47,906 nt of DNA, taken from positions 1-47,906 of the forward strand of contig CAJTKV010000007.1 of the NCBI GenBank assembly GCA_910577075.1. Reading direction: 5' to 3'. Shown here piece after piece: positions 41,155 through 47,906 of this stretch (the first letter of the stretch is position 1; the number at the start of each line of letters is the position of its first letter). The notes under the pieces were generated by a model that was not told the DNA's origin, ran no database searches, and worked only from the letters and a program-made list of their open reading frames with translations. The DNA is from an uncultured Bacilli bacterium. Its GTDB lineage: Bacteria > Bacillota_I > Bacilli_A > RF39 > UBA660. Both the position numbers and the translations under genes were made by a program.

Positions 41155-42383
41155 GTTTTAAGGAAAATATAATTACGTCATTTTATAAATTGATAAGAAA
41201 TAAAAAAAATGGTTATCATTTATTTGTTGTTTCAGTTTGTGTGGTTGTTTTGATTGCTGTTTTACAATTTAATAAAAACTTAAAAAATTTTATTAATGCT
41301 AGTGAAAATTCTAATATTGAATTTAGAACATTAAATATTGCTCCTAAAAGTACTGAAGAAGATTATGGGTTTTCAAAACTTCAAAATATTAAACATGTGG
41401 AATTTGTGTATAATTCATTTTATAGTAGTATAACTATTGATTCTGATTTGAAAAATGATAAAGTTGATGGAATGATTAATTTGCGGGTTACTAGTGATGA
41501 GTATTTAAGACAGATTGCTGGAGAAAATGTTATAAAAAACACTGATAGCGGAATAATGATTTGCCCTAATAGGTTTTATCCCGATAGTAATGCATTGAAT
41601 TTAAAAATAAATGAAAAAGAAATAATTAATGGTAACGAATTTGTTGGCAAGGATGTGACAGTCAATTATTTTACTAAAAGATTTGAAGGATCCATAATTG
41701 TTCGTGATGAAGAAGTTGAACAAAAATTTAATGTAATTGGAACTTATGATTCTGAGCAAGCGATGCAACCAAACAATGTTTGTTACATTGCTTTTAATGA
41801 TATTAAGAAATTATTAGATAAAAAGGTGGCAAAAGAAGTAAATAGAAATTCGTATTACTGGTATGTCATTGTTGATGAAGTAAAAAATGTAGATAAAACT
41901 ATGGAAGAAATTAAAAAGATGGGCTTTAGAATTGATGATAATCAAACACAAATAGATGAAGAACAGGTATCATCTATTAATATGATTCTTTTATTTATTA
42001 CTATCTTAACAATGGTTAGTTTGGTTACCATTACGGCTTTTTATACTCATAAGAAAATAGAACTTGAATCATATAATATTGGTCTTTTAAGAGCTTTGGG
42101 ATATAAAAAAAGAACTATTAGATTATCTTATATAATTGAAAATTTTGTCAGTGCTTTTGTTTCACTATTAATTGGTTCATTATTATCAATCATAATATTT
42201 ATTGCTCTTAAAATGACTTTTTTAGATAATCTAAGTTACATAGGTTATTCGGCAAATTTGGATATTGCAAGTTATTTAATAGCATATACTGTTATTATTA
42301 TTGTTAATCTTATTTCCTCGGCTATTGTTATAAGCATAAAAATAAATAAAAATATTATTAGTTTGATAGGAGAAAAAATATGA
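41151..42383 (+). CDS. FtsX/MacB-type ABC permease 1
   Basis: 410 residues. An N-terminal helix (about 20-40) is followed by an extracellular MacB-like domain of about 240 residues, then three C-terminal helices of the FtsX domain. The family coupling segment reads ELESYNIGLLRALGYKKRTI. The start is ATG 41151, inside the ATPase stop (ATGA), with GAGG upstream. The next permease again overlaps at ATGA. Two permeases with one ATPase suggest a heterodimeric MacB-like machine, a layout seen for bacteriocin or antimicrobial-peptide export and resistance. Confidence 0.88.
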   Translation: MSFKENIITSFYKLIRNKKNGYHLFVVSVCVVVLIAVLQFNKNLKNFINASENSNIEFRTLNIAPKSTEEDYGFSKLQNIKHVEFVYNSFYSSITIDSDLKNDKVDGMINLRVTSDEYLRQIAGENVIKNTDSGIMICPNRFYPDSNALNLKINEKEIINGNEFVGKDVTVNYFTKRFEGSIIVRDEEVEQKFNVIGTYDSEQAMQPNNVCYIAFNDIKKLLDKKVAKEVNRNSYYWYVIVDEVKNVDKTMEEIKKMGFRIDDNQTQIDEEQVSSINMILLFITILTMVSLVTITAFYTHKKIELESYNIGLLRALGYKKRTIRLSYIIENFVSAFVSLLIGSLLSIIIFIALKMTFLDNLSYIGYSANLDIASYLIAYTVIIIVNLISSAIVISIKINKNIISLIGEKI

Positions 42384-43492
42384 CAAATATACTGAGTTTA
42401 TTGAGAAGAAAAACTTTCTATATTTATACAATTATCTTGACAATTATTATAATAGTTATTTTGTTGTTTTTCTCTTTTTATAATTATTATAATGAAGTGA
42501 TTAATAATATGTTTTATAAAAATGGTTATGTTTATATTGTCAGTCGTAATGATTATACTGAAGAAATAAAAAAATATAGTGATATTGTTTCTTTACAAGA
42601 TGGGATAGTTTTTAAACCAAATTTTAATGATAATTTTATCGTTCCCATTCCGGATGCTGAAGATGATATAAATAATGAAACTGAACATCTATTATATTGG
42701 GATGAATTATTACCCGGAGGATACGACAGTATTTCAGTGTTTGATTATGATGAAGAATTAGAAAAAGATGAAGTCATAGTCTATGAAAGCATAATTCCAC
42801 ATAATGATGAAGAAATTAAAAAAATTGTTGACAATAAAATATCTTTATATTTAAATGATGAGTTAATTATTTTAAAGATAAAAAATATTGAAAAGGGTTC
42901 ATTTAGAGGAATAAAAATATCTAAAGAATTATTTGATGAATTATTAAAAAAACAGACGTTGTATGTTAAAAAGATAAAATTTAGTAACTTCTTTACAGCT
43001 CTTAAAATGACAAATGATTTTTATAAGAGGGAAACTAATATTGATTATGTTGTATCATATGAAGAGTTATATTTGGGGGAAGATTCTAGGACTGTCTATA
43101 ATTTTAGAAATTTGATAGATACTTTTAATATAGTCAGTAAGGCTTTAATATGTATCTTTATCGTAATATTTGCCATAGTTGTGAAAAACAGCATCGTAGA
43201 TCAAACTGAAAGCATTAATATGAAACGTTTTTTAGGATATAAAAAGATAAATGTAAAACAAGACATCATAATTAATTTTATTATTCTAAGTTTAACATCT
43301 TATATTTTAGCTTTCTTACTATCAAATATTTCCATAATTATTATAAATAAAATATTAGATTATAATCTTCACATGTTAGACGCTTTATTATTGATTAAAC
43401 TAGTGGTGGTAACAACTATTCTTTCAATAGTTCTTATTCTACTGTTTAATATAAAACCATATAATGTAGGAGGTGAAAAAAATGAAGTCTAA
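42380..43492 (+). CDS. FtsX-type ABC permease 2
   Basis: 370 residues. The topology is the same as its partner: one N-terminal helix (about 13-35), an extracellular domain of about 215 residues, and three C-terminal helices. The coupling segment QTESINMKRFLGYKKINVK matches the FtsX consensus around L-G-Y-K-K. The extracellular domain is different from that of permease 1 and rich in acidic residues. It starts in an ATGA overlap and ends 11 nt inside the next gene. Confidence 0.85.
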   Translation: MTNILSLLRRKTFYIYTIILTIIIIVILLFFSFYNYYNEVINNMFYKNGYVYIVSRNDYTEEIKKYSDIVSLQDGIVFKPNFNDNFIVPIPDAEDDINNETEHLLYWDELLPGGYDSISVFDYDEELEKDEVIVYESIIPHNDEEIKKIVDNKISLYLNDELIILKIKNIEKGSFRGIKISKELFDELLKKQTLYVKKIKFSNFFTALKMTNDFYKRETNIDYVVSYEELYLGEDSRTVYNFRNLIDTFNIVSKALICIFIVIFAIVVKNSIVDQTESINMKRFLGYKKINVKQDIIINFIILSLTSYILAFLLSNISIIIINKILDYNLHMLDALLLIKLVVVTTILSIVLILLFNIKPYNVGGEKNEV

Positions 43493-43871
43493 AGTATTAT
43501 CAATATTCTTAGTAGTTGTTTCTTGTTTTGGGCTTATTGCTCTAGTGAATGCCCAAGGTTTAGCATATATAGGTCAAACATTAGAATATAATGATTCTCT
43601 TTCTGGTACGGCAAGTTTTGGTATAGATTTTTATACAAAGACTTATGCTACGAATTTATCAGTTAATAAGCCTGTAATAAACACAAAAACTAAAGTCAAG
43701 AAACTTCTTATTTGGTCAACGATAGCTGAAAGTGAAGAGACAATTAAGCAAACGAAAAAGGTTTATGCTAATTATTGGACGTATGATACCGCTTTAAAGC
43801 ATCAAGTGACATGGAAGAATTTGACGAAAGAATCCAGTATTACTGGCAATTTCGAATCTTATAATGGATAG
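43482..43871 (+). CDS. Small secreted protein of the ABC operon
   Basis: 129 residues with a clear signal peptide (KSKVLSIFLVVVSCFGLIALVNA, cleavage near residue 24). A strand-rich mature part of about 105 residues follows, with many Thr, Tyr, Lys and Trp and no cysteine. The C-terminal block YANYWTYDTALKHQVTWKN recalls the Y-h-xxx-KHxAxV block of lactococcin 972-type proteins, but the match is weak. ATG 43482 is chosen with a perfect AGGAGGTG; GTG 43473 lies in the SD. It overlaps permease 2 by 11 nt. It may be a bacteriocin-like product, or a sensor or substrate of the transporter. Confidence 0.65.
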   Translation: MKSKVLSIFLVVVSCFGLIALVNAQGLAYIGQTLEYNDSLSGTASFGIDFYTKTYATNLSVNKPVINTKTKVKKLLIWSTIAESEETIKQTKKVYANYWTYDTALKHQVTWKNLTKESSITGNFESYNG

Positions 43872-43872
43872 T

Positions 43873-43900
43873 AAAAAAACACTTAAGGTGTTTTTTTACT
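43873..43900. terminator. Bidirectional terminator
   Basis: 10-bp stem AAAAAAACAC (43873-43882) and GTGTTTTTTT (43888-43897), TTAAG loop. It can also serve the reverse gene that ends at 43963. Confidence 0.82.
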
Positions 43901-43962
43901 GAATGTATATATTTTTTTGAACAACGAATTTACTTTAAAAGATGCAAAAAAAGATGTTTTAC

Positions 43963-44475
43963 TCACATACCCTTAATTTCTAATAATCTTATAAGAGTAG
44001 CTAGTAAATCAATGATAAATAATACTGTTAATAAATAAGTCAAAAATTTTGGTATTCTTTTGATAAGTTTATCGGTATAATCTTTTATGAAGTTGAGATA
44101 AATAAGTGCAAAAGTCGCCCATAAAAGGGAAGTTGGAACGGATACATATTTTCCCATATGTAGGGGAACAATATCATAATCCCATAGGTAATAGCCATGT
44201 AGATATTCTAGGCATAAACCACCTAATTCTTCTAGACACGTAAACGTAATAAAGTATATTATAAATAAAATAATATACTTTTTCTTTTTGGTCAAATTAA
44301 ATTTTTCCATTAACTCATGAATAAGAATCGTTATTATTACGCCTGTTCCATAAAATGGGGTCCATAAAAGATACATAAATCCACTGTGGTTATGGAGGTG
44401 CAAAAGGGCGAATATGGCCGTTTCAAAAAGGTAACCTAAAACAGAAAAAAAGAGAAAATTATTTAAATAATACAC
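43963..44475 (-). CDS. CmpB-like putative ABC transporter permease family membrane protein
   Basis: About 170 residues and five hydrophobic helices. Family landmarks are FLFFSVLGYLFETAIF at the N-terminus, LLWTPFYGTGVIITIL, the ECLEELGGLCLEYLHGYYLWDYD block, and SVPTSLLWATFALIY. This family is annotated as an ABC permease (CmpB type), but usually stands alone and its role is unknown. The start is taken as GTG 44475, with AAGGTGA 6 nt upstream. An earlier in-frame GTG 44484 lies in that SD. It follows the methyltransferase on the reverse strand after about 50 nt. Confidence 0.75.
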   Translation of the reverse strand: MYYLNNFLFFSVLGYLFETAIFALLHLHNHSGFMYLLWTPFYGTGVIITILIHELMEKFNLTKKKKYIILFIIYFITFTCLEELGGLCLEYLHGYYLWDYDIVPLHMGKYVSVPTSLLWATFALIYLNFIKDYTDKLIKRIPKFLTYLLTVLFIIDLLATLIRLLEIKGM

Positions 44476-44524
44476 GTAAATCACCTTAGTATTATTATTT
44501 GTCTATTTCTCCATTTTATTATAA

Positions 44525-45298
44525 TTATTTTTTTAGAATATCGAGAGTATGAGCGGCGGCACCCATTAAATCTAATCTTTCACAATTTTTCAAATGATAT
44601 TCCATAAAAAGTGCAAATTCATCATCATCTAATTTATTTAAATAGGGGCGAATATAGTTGCTTGGACCATCGGGAGTTATAATTTTAATTCTCTTAAGAT
44701 TTGCCAGTCTATTTAATTCATCTATTTCATTTAAACGCAAGGAACTATATAGATCATTACTTTTAGGAACGATGTGATAATCATCACTTAATAATCCTTG
44801 CATCTTTGATTCTTTGATATTCTTTTCTTTAAAGCCATGAGTAATAAGGCGATAATCATCCATGATATAGGCAACAAAAATTATGCCATCTTTTTTAGTT
44901 ATTCTCTTTGCTTCCTTTAAAGCTGCCAATTTTTCATCCATACTTATGAGATGGTACATTGGACCAAAAAGAAGTGTAACATCAGCATATTCATCGGGGA
45001 ATTTGCTTAAATCCAACGCATTGCCTTGAAACGCATGAACTTTTTCTGAATTTTTTTCGATAACGCGCAGATTATGCTTGACCAGTTCCACTGCTGTCAC
45101 ATCGTATTTTTCTGCTAGGGGAATAGAATAAGCCCCAGTTCCAGCACCAATATCCATTATTTTAGGATTATCATAATTTTTTAAATATTCATTTATATAT
45201 TTCATCGTCGTATAAAATTCGACATATCCATGTCTCGTCTTTAATCTTTTATCCTCATTAAATTTATTGTAGTAGTTAATTAATTCCTGTTCATTCAT
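44525..45298 (-). CDS. Class I SAM-dependent methyltransferase
   Basis: 257 residues. SAM motif I is KIMDIGAGTGAYSIPLAEK near residue 41, motif II VTAVELVKHN, motif IV VTLLFGPMYHL and a KRITKKDGIIFVAYI strand. The family includes UbiE-like and small-molecule methyltransferases; the acceptor is not identifiable. The long C-terminal half (about 150-257) has an RPYLNKLDDDEFALFMEYHL block often seen in gut Bacillota homologues. The start ATG has AGAGGTGA. It is divergent from sigG, 102 nt apart. Confidence 0.85.
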   Translation of the reverse strand: MNEQELINYYNKFNEDKRLKTRHGYVEFYTTMKYINEYLKNYDNPKIMDIGAGTGAYSIPLAEKYDVTAVELVKHNLRVIEKNSEKVHAFQGNALDLSKFPDEYADVTLLFGPMYHLISMDEKLAALKEAKRITKKDGIIFVAYIMDDYRLITHGFKEKNIKESKMQGLLSDDYHIVPKSNDLYSSLRLNEIDELNRLANLKRIKIITPDGPSNYIRPYLNKLDDDEFALFMEYHLKNCERLDLMGAAAHTLDILKK

Positions 45299-45400
45299 CG
45301 CGTATCACCTCTATAAAATGTTAACAATTATTTGGCATTTTTGCAATATTGAATAAAATTTTGTAATACTCACCAATATAAAGGTGAAAGGAGTTTTATT

Positions 45401-46174
45401 TTGAATAAATATAAAGTTGACATTAATGGTATTGATACGAACAATTTAAAAGTATTAAAAAAAAATGAGATGGATGAATTATTTAAGAGATTTAATGATG
45501 GAGATGAAAGAGCAAAAGAGGAGCTAGTTAATGGCAACCTAAAACTCGTTTTATCTATCATCAAAGGGTATAATAATGGCAAAAACGACATGAATGATTT
45601 ATTCCAGGTTGGATGTGTTGGTTTAATTAAAGCTGTTGATAATTTTGATACATCTGTAGGCGTTATGTTTTCTACTTATGCTGTACCTCTAATATTGGGA
45701 GAAATCAAAAGATATATTAGAGATTCTAATACTCTAAGAGTTACGCGAAGCATTAGGGATCGCGCCTATCAAATAATGAAATTTAAAGATGAATATCAGG
45801 GAATTTATGGCATCGAACCAACAATAGAGGAAATAACCAAGAGTCTAGATATATCCGAATACGAACTTAAAGAGGCCTATGATTCCTGCATAGATCCCGT
45901 AAGCATTTATGAACCTATCTATAATGATGGCGGAGACACAATCTATCTACTAGATCAACTAGCTGATCAAAAAGATGGAGTTGATAAAGATACCTTAATA
46001 TCTTTAAATAAGGCCTTATCGCGTATAAAAGAGAGGGAGAAAAATATTTTGATTGATCGCTATATAGTTGGTAAAACTCAGATGGAACTTGCATCCGAGT
46101 TAGGTGTAAGTCAAGCTCAAATATCGCGTATTGAAAAAAATGCCATTAGCAATGTAAAGAAATTGATAAAATAG
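45401..46174 (+). CDS. sigG: RNA polymerase sporulation sigma factor, sigma-G type
   Basis: Sigma-G drives late forespore genes in endospore formers. 257 residues with sigma-70 region 2 (NGNLKLVLSIIKGYN, DLFQVGCVGLIKAVDNFD, FSTYAVPLILGEIKRYIRD), region 3, the highly conserved EPIYNDGGDTIYLLDQ linker, and region 4 (GKTQMELASELGVSQAQISRIEKNA). The N-terminus VDINGIDTNNLKVLKKNEM matches the sigma-G-specific leader. The start is TTG 45401, with AAAGGAG 8 nt upstream; no ATG fits. It is not next to spoIIGA-sigE as in Bacillus. Its presence implies a sporulating organism or a recent descendant of one. Confidence 0.9.
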   Translation: MNKYKVDINGIDTNNLKVLKKNEMDELFKRFNDGDERAKEELVNGNLKLVLSIIKGYNNGKNDMNDLFQVGCVGLIKAVDNFDTSVGVMFSTYAVPLILGEIKRYIRDSNTLRVTRSIRDRAYQIMKFKDEYQGIYGIEPTIEEITKSLDISEYELKEAYDSCIDPVSIYEPIYNDGGDTIYLLDQLADQKDGVDKDTLISLNKALSRIKEREKNILIDRYIVGKTQMELASELGVSQAQISRIEKNAISNVKKLIK

Positions 46175-46195
46175 ATTATTAAATCTAATAATGTA

Positions 46196-46204
46196 TGATA
46201 TAAT
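46196..46204 (+). promoter_or_regulatory. Extended -10 promoter of the SPFH gene
   Basis: TGA followed by TATAAT, 36 nt before ATG 46240. A 6-bp hairpin TAGATT-ATTA-AATCTA at the sigG stop lies just upstream but has no T-run. Confidence 0.6.
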
Positions 46205-46239
46205 TAAATTAAGAATTATATTATGAAAGAAGTGAAATT

Positions 46240-47403
46240 ATGGGATTAATCAAAGCTACATTGGATGCAGCAGGAGCTGTTGTTGGCGATCAATTTAAAG
46301 AGTATGTCACTTGTCCAACAACTGATTCTAGTGTCTTAGTAGTTAAAGGAGACGTTAACCATGGAAGTGGTAACAAAAATGCTACTGAAGGCATCATAAG
46401 TAATGGAAGTAAAATTGTCGTTCCTGCGGGATATGCAATGATGATTATTGACAATGGTGCAATTAAGGAGTTTAGTGCTGAACCAGGAGAGTTTATTTGG
46501 GATACCTCAAGTGAACCAAGTGTATTTGAAGGTGGTTTCTTTAAGGGAATAGGAGATTCAATAAAGAAAATAGGAAATCGTATTACTTATGGTGGACAAC
46601 CTGCTCGTGACCAAAGAGTTTATTATGTAAATTTACTAAATATAACTGGTAACAAATTTGGCTCTAGTAATACAGAAAATGTTTTTGATCCAGTTTATGG
46701 TTCAGTAGAAATCAATTTCTATGGTGAATATTCTTTTAAAGTTGTTGACCCAACAATTTTAGTAAGCAACCTAATAGGTGCTAATCCAAAGGATACTGTA
46801 ACTGTTGATGAAGTAGTTGGTGGACAATTAAAAATGCAATTTGCTAGCAATGTTTCTACTTGCATAAGCAATTTAATGACCAAGAATAATATTTCGTTTA
46901 ATACTGTTCAAAGTTATAAAAATGATGTTGTAACTGCTATGAATACATTATTAGATGAATCATGGCATAATCAATATGGATTGGAAATTCAAGATGTTGC
47001 ACTTAACATCAATGCCTCAGAAGAATCAAAGAAGATTATTCGTGAAGTTGATGCTGAGTTATCACGTGAAAAACGTCGTGGCGATTTATATTCATCTAAT
47101 CCAAGTGGCTTGATGGCAGCAGCAACAGCCGATGCTATGAAGACAGCCGCAGGAAATGATAATGGTGCAATGATGGGATTCATGGGTATGAACATGGGAC
47201 AGACAATTGGTGGAAATGCTATGGGAATGGCTCAAAATATGACGCCAACTGATGGAACTAATGCTGTAGAAAACCCAATGAATAATCAAGCTGCTCCAGG
47301 AAATGTTGACTTAGGAGTAAACACTACTGCTAAATTCTGCAGCGAATGTGGGGCATCTGTTACTGGAAAATTCTGCAGCAATTGTGGAAAAGAGATAAAA
47401 TAA
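46240..47403 (+). CDS. SPFH-domain protein with C-terminal zinc ribbon (YdjI-like)
   Basis: 387 residues. The N-terminal two thirds match the YdjI/virion-core-like SPFH proteins: VTCPTTDSSVLVVKGDVNHG, VPAGYAMMIIDNGAI, GSVEINFYGEYSFKVVDP, and YGLEIQDVALNINASEESKKII. A Met/Gly/Asn-rich linker (about 305-350) leads to a zinc ribbon with two C-x2-C pairs, KFCSECG and KFCSNCG. In Bacillus the homologue helps place PspA-type stress proteins at the membrane. No pspA/ydjF gene is in the window. SD GAAGTGA. Confidence 0.87.
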   Translation: MGLIKATLDAAGAVVGDQFKEYVTCPTTDSSVLVVKGDVNHGSGNKNATEGIISNGSKIVVPAGYAMMIIDNGAIKEFSAEPGEFIWDTSSEPSVFEGGFFKGIGDSIKKIGNRITYGGQPARDQRVYYVNLLNITGNKFGSSNTENVFDPVYGSVEINFYGEYSFKVVDPTILVSNLIGANPKDTVTVDEVVGGQLKMQFASNVSTCISNLMTKNNISFNTVQSYKNDVVTAMNTLLDESWHNQYGLEIQDVALNINASEESKKIIREVDAELSREKRRGDLYSSNPSGLMAAATADAMKTAAGNDNGAMMGFMGMNMGQTIGGNAMGMAQNMTPTDGTNAVENPMNNQAAPGNVDLGVNTTAKFCSECGASVTGKFCSNCGKEIK

Positions 47404-47405
47404 TG

Positions 47406-47430
47406 AAAGCAACCAAGTGTTGCTTTTTTT
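47406..47430 (+). terminator. Terminator after the SPFH gene
   Basis: 8-bp stem AAAGCAAC (47406-47413) and GTTGCTTT (47419-47426), CAAGT loop, T-run. Confidence 0.88.
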
Positions 47431-47461
47431 GTTAATTTTATATTTATTTTTTTATAATAGA

Positions 47462-47470
47462 TGTTATAAT
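47462..47470 (+). promoter_or_regulatory. Extended -10 promoter of the last gene
   Basis: TGT followed by TATAAT, 23 nt before ATG 47494. Confidence 0.6.
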
Positions 47471-47493
47471 AAGTTTTTAAGAGGTGAAGGTTG

Positions 47494-47906
47494 ATGAATT
47501 TAATAGAATTCAAAAAAGTTTTAGACGTTTTTAATATCCATTCGATAACCAAAAGTACAAAAAGTATCAATGGAAAACCAAAGGACGTATATTCATGGGG
47601 AGATATTGATATTTTCTTTGGTGGTACGTATTATGCCGTAGTTAGAGGTATGGTACCTTATGAAGTAGCAAGAATACTATCTAAGAAATATCCGGATTAT
47701 CGCGATGACGTGCGAATTCATGGAGATTACGGATATGGCAAAGTCGCCGATAAGAATTGCTATCCAAAAGATGAGATGGGTAATGCTTATGTCGAATCTT
47801 ACCATATTGATTCCATAGAAGGACTAGTCTATTTATTATCTGAATTAAAGTATTTCCACGAAGTTCGTACATACATGGAAGAATCGCGAAAGGCATTTTA
47901 TCGCGA
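47494..47906 (+). CDS. Partial gene running off the window end, function unknown
   Basis: An open frame from ATG 47494 (SD GAGGTGA) to the last base gives 137 residues without a stop. The sequence starts MNLIEFKKVLDVFNIHSI and continues with DVYSWGDIDIFFGGTYYAVVRG, PYEVARILSKKYPDYRDDVRIHGDYG and SIEGLVYLLSELKYFHEVRTYMEESRKAF. It is soluble and rich in Tyr and Asp. I recognise no family from this part. It was easily missed because its stop is outside the window. Confidence 0.7.
   Translation, partial: MNLIEFKKVLDVFNIHSITKSTKSINGKPKDVYSWGDIDIFFGGTYYAVVRGMVPYEVARILSKKYPDYRDDVRIHGDYGYGKVADKNCYPKDEMGNAYVESYHIDSIEGLVYLLSELKYFHEVRTYMEESRKAFYR

Noticed and set aside
45345..45385. Sigma-F/sigma-G-like promoter before sigG
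   Set aside because: TGAATA is present, but the best -10-like CAATATA sits 18 nt away instead of 15-16 and fits poorly. Not enough to claim.
47092..47896. Several reverse-strand frames at the right edge
   Set aside because: They are antisense to the SPFH gene and to the partial gene at 47494, which has an extended -10, an SD and an unbroken frame to the end.
1..47906. Mycoplasma-type genetic code (TGA = Trp)
   Set aside because: Genes end at TGA (for example at 1892 and 10406), and Trp positions in conserved motifs use TGG.
1..47906. CRISPR arrays, tRNA or rRNA genes, insertion sequences, attachment sites
   Set aside because: No regularly spaced direct repeats, no cloverleaf-like or rRNA-like sequence, no transposase or integrase motifs, and no flanking repeats were seen.

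Overview
The window is about 48 kb of AT-rich bacterial chromosome. By eye it is close to 30% G+C. It comes from a low-GC Bacillota, most likely a gut-type Bacilli or Erysipelotrichia-like or RF39-like lineage. The evidence is the gene set: EzrA with an adjacent NifS-type cysteine desulfurase, a sporulation-type sigma-G, a tryptophan T-box before trpS, a YmfF/YmfH-like M16 pair, RluB, an RlmCD-type methyltransferase, PolA, MutM, GltX and RecX. Shine-Dalgarno (SD) sites are strong (GAGGTG or AAGGAGG). TGA is used as a stop and TGG encodes Trp, so the code is table 11, not the Mycoplasma code. I see no tRNA, rRNA, CRISPR array, insertion sequence or prophage.

Layout. 0.1-2.4 kb: recX, a small membrane protein, an NrtR-like Nudix regulator and a frame-disrupted GNAT acetyltransferase. 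2.4-5.3 kb: a reverse-strand lineage-specific protein with an internal tandem duplication, divergent from a D,D-carboxypeptidase. 5.3-9.6 kb: a CatA-like acetyltransferase, rluB, an rlmCD-like gene and a large HExxH protein. 9.6-11.8 kb: two paralogous proteins with an ADP-ribosyltransferase-like N-terminal signature, coupled to an HD phosphohydrolase. 11.8-16.9 kb: unrecognised proteins, a ZIP transporter, TspO, and a divergent XRE-CYTH fusion regulator with a perfect dyad in front of it. 16.9-24 kb: GH25 lysozyme, DUF362, ASCH-like protein, membrane thioredoxin-like protein, YfbR-like HD protein, two M16 peptidases and a WYL regulator. 24-28.7 kb: SIS protein, PfkB kinase, an ABC exporter with a degenerate nucleotide-binding domain, and a membrane protein.

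28.7-29.2 kb is a gap that I read as an unannotated type I toxin-antitoxin locus. It has a 23-residue hydrophobic peptide on the reverse strand and a short convergent antisense RNA with its own promoter and terminator. 29.2-36.4 kb: polA, an unknown gene, mutM, ezrA and a nifS-type gene. 36.4-37.9 kb: a Trp T-box, a possible Trp-containing leader peptide and trpS. 37.9-40.2 kb: an anchored exported protein and gltX. 40.4-43.9 kb: an ATPase, two FtsX-type permeases and a small secreted protein in one overlapping operon. 44-47.9 kb: a CmpB-like membrane protein and a methyltransferase (both reverse), sigG, an SPFH/zinc-ribbon protein, and a gene cut by the window end.

Two patterns run through the window. 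Most transcription units have an extended -10 box (TGN-TATAAT) and little recognisable -35. Most units end in an A-tract/hairpin/T-tract terminator, often overlapping the stop codon. Many SD sites contain a GTG in frame exactly 9 nt before the true ATG, so starts have been moved downstream where the SD geometry demands it.
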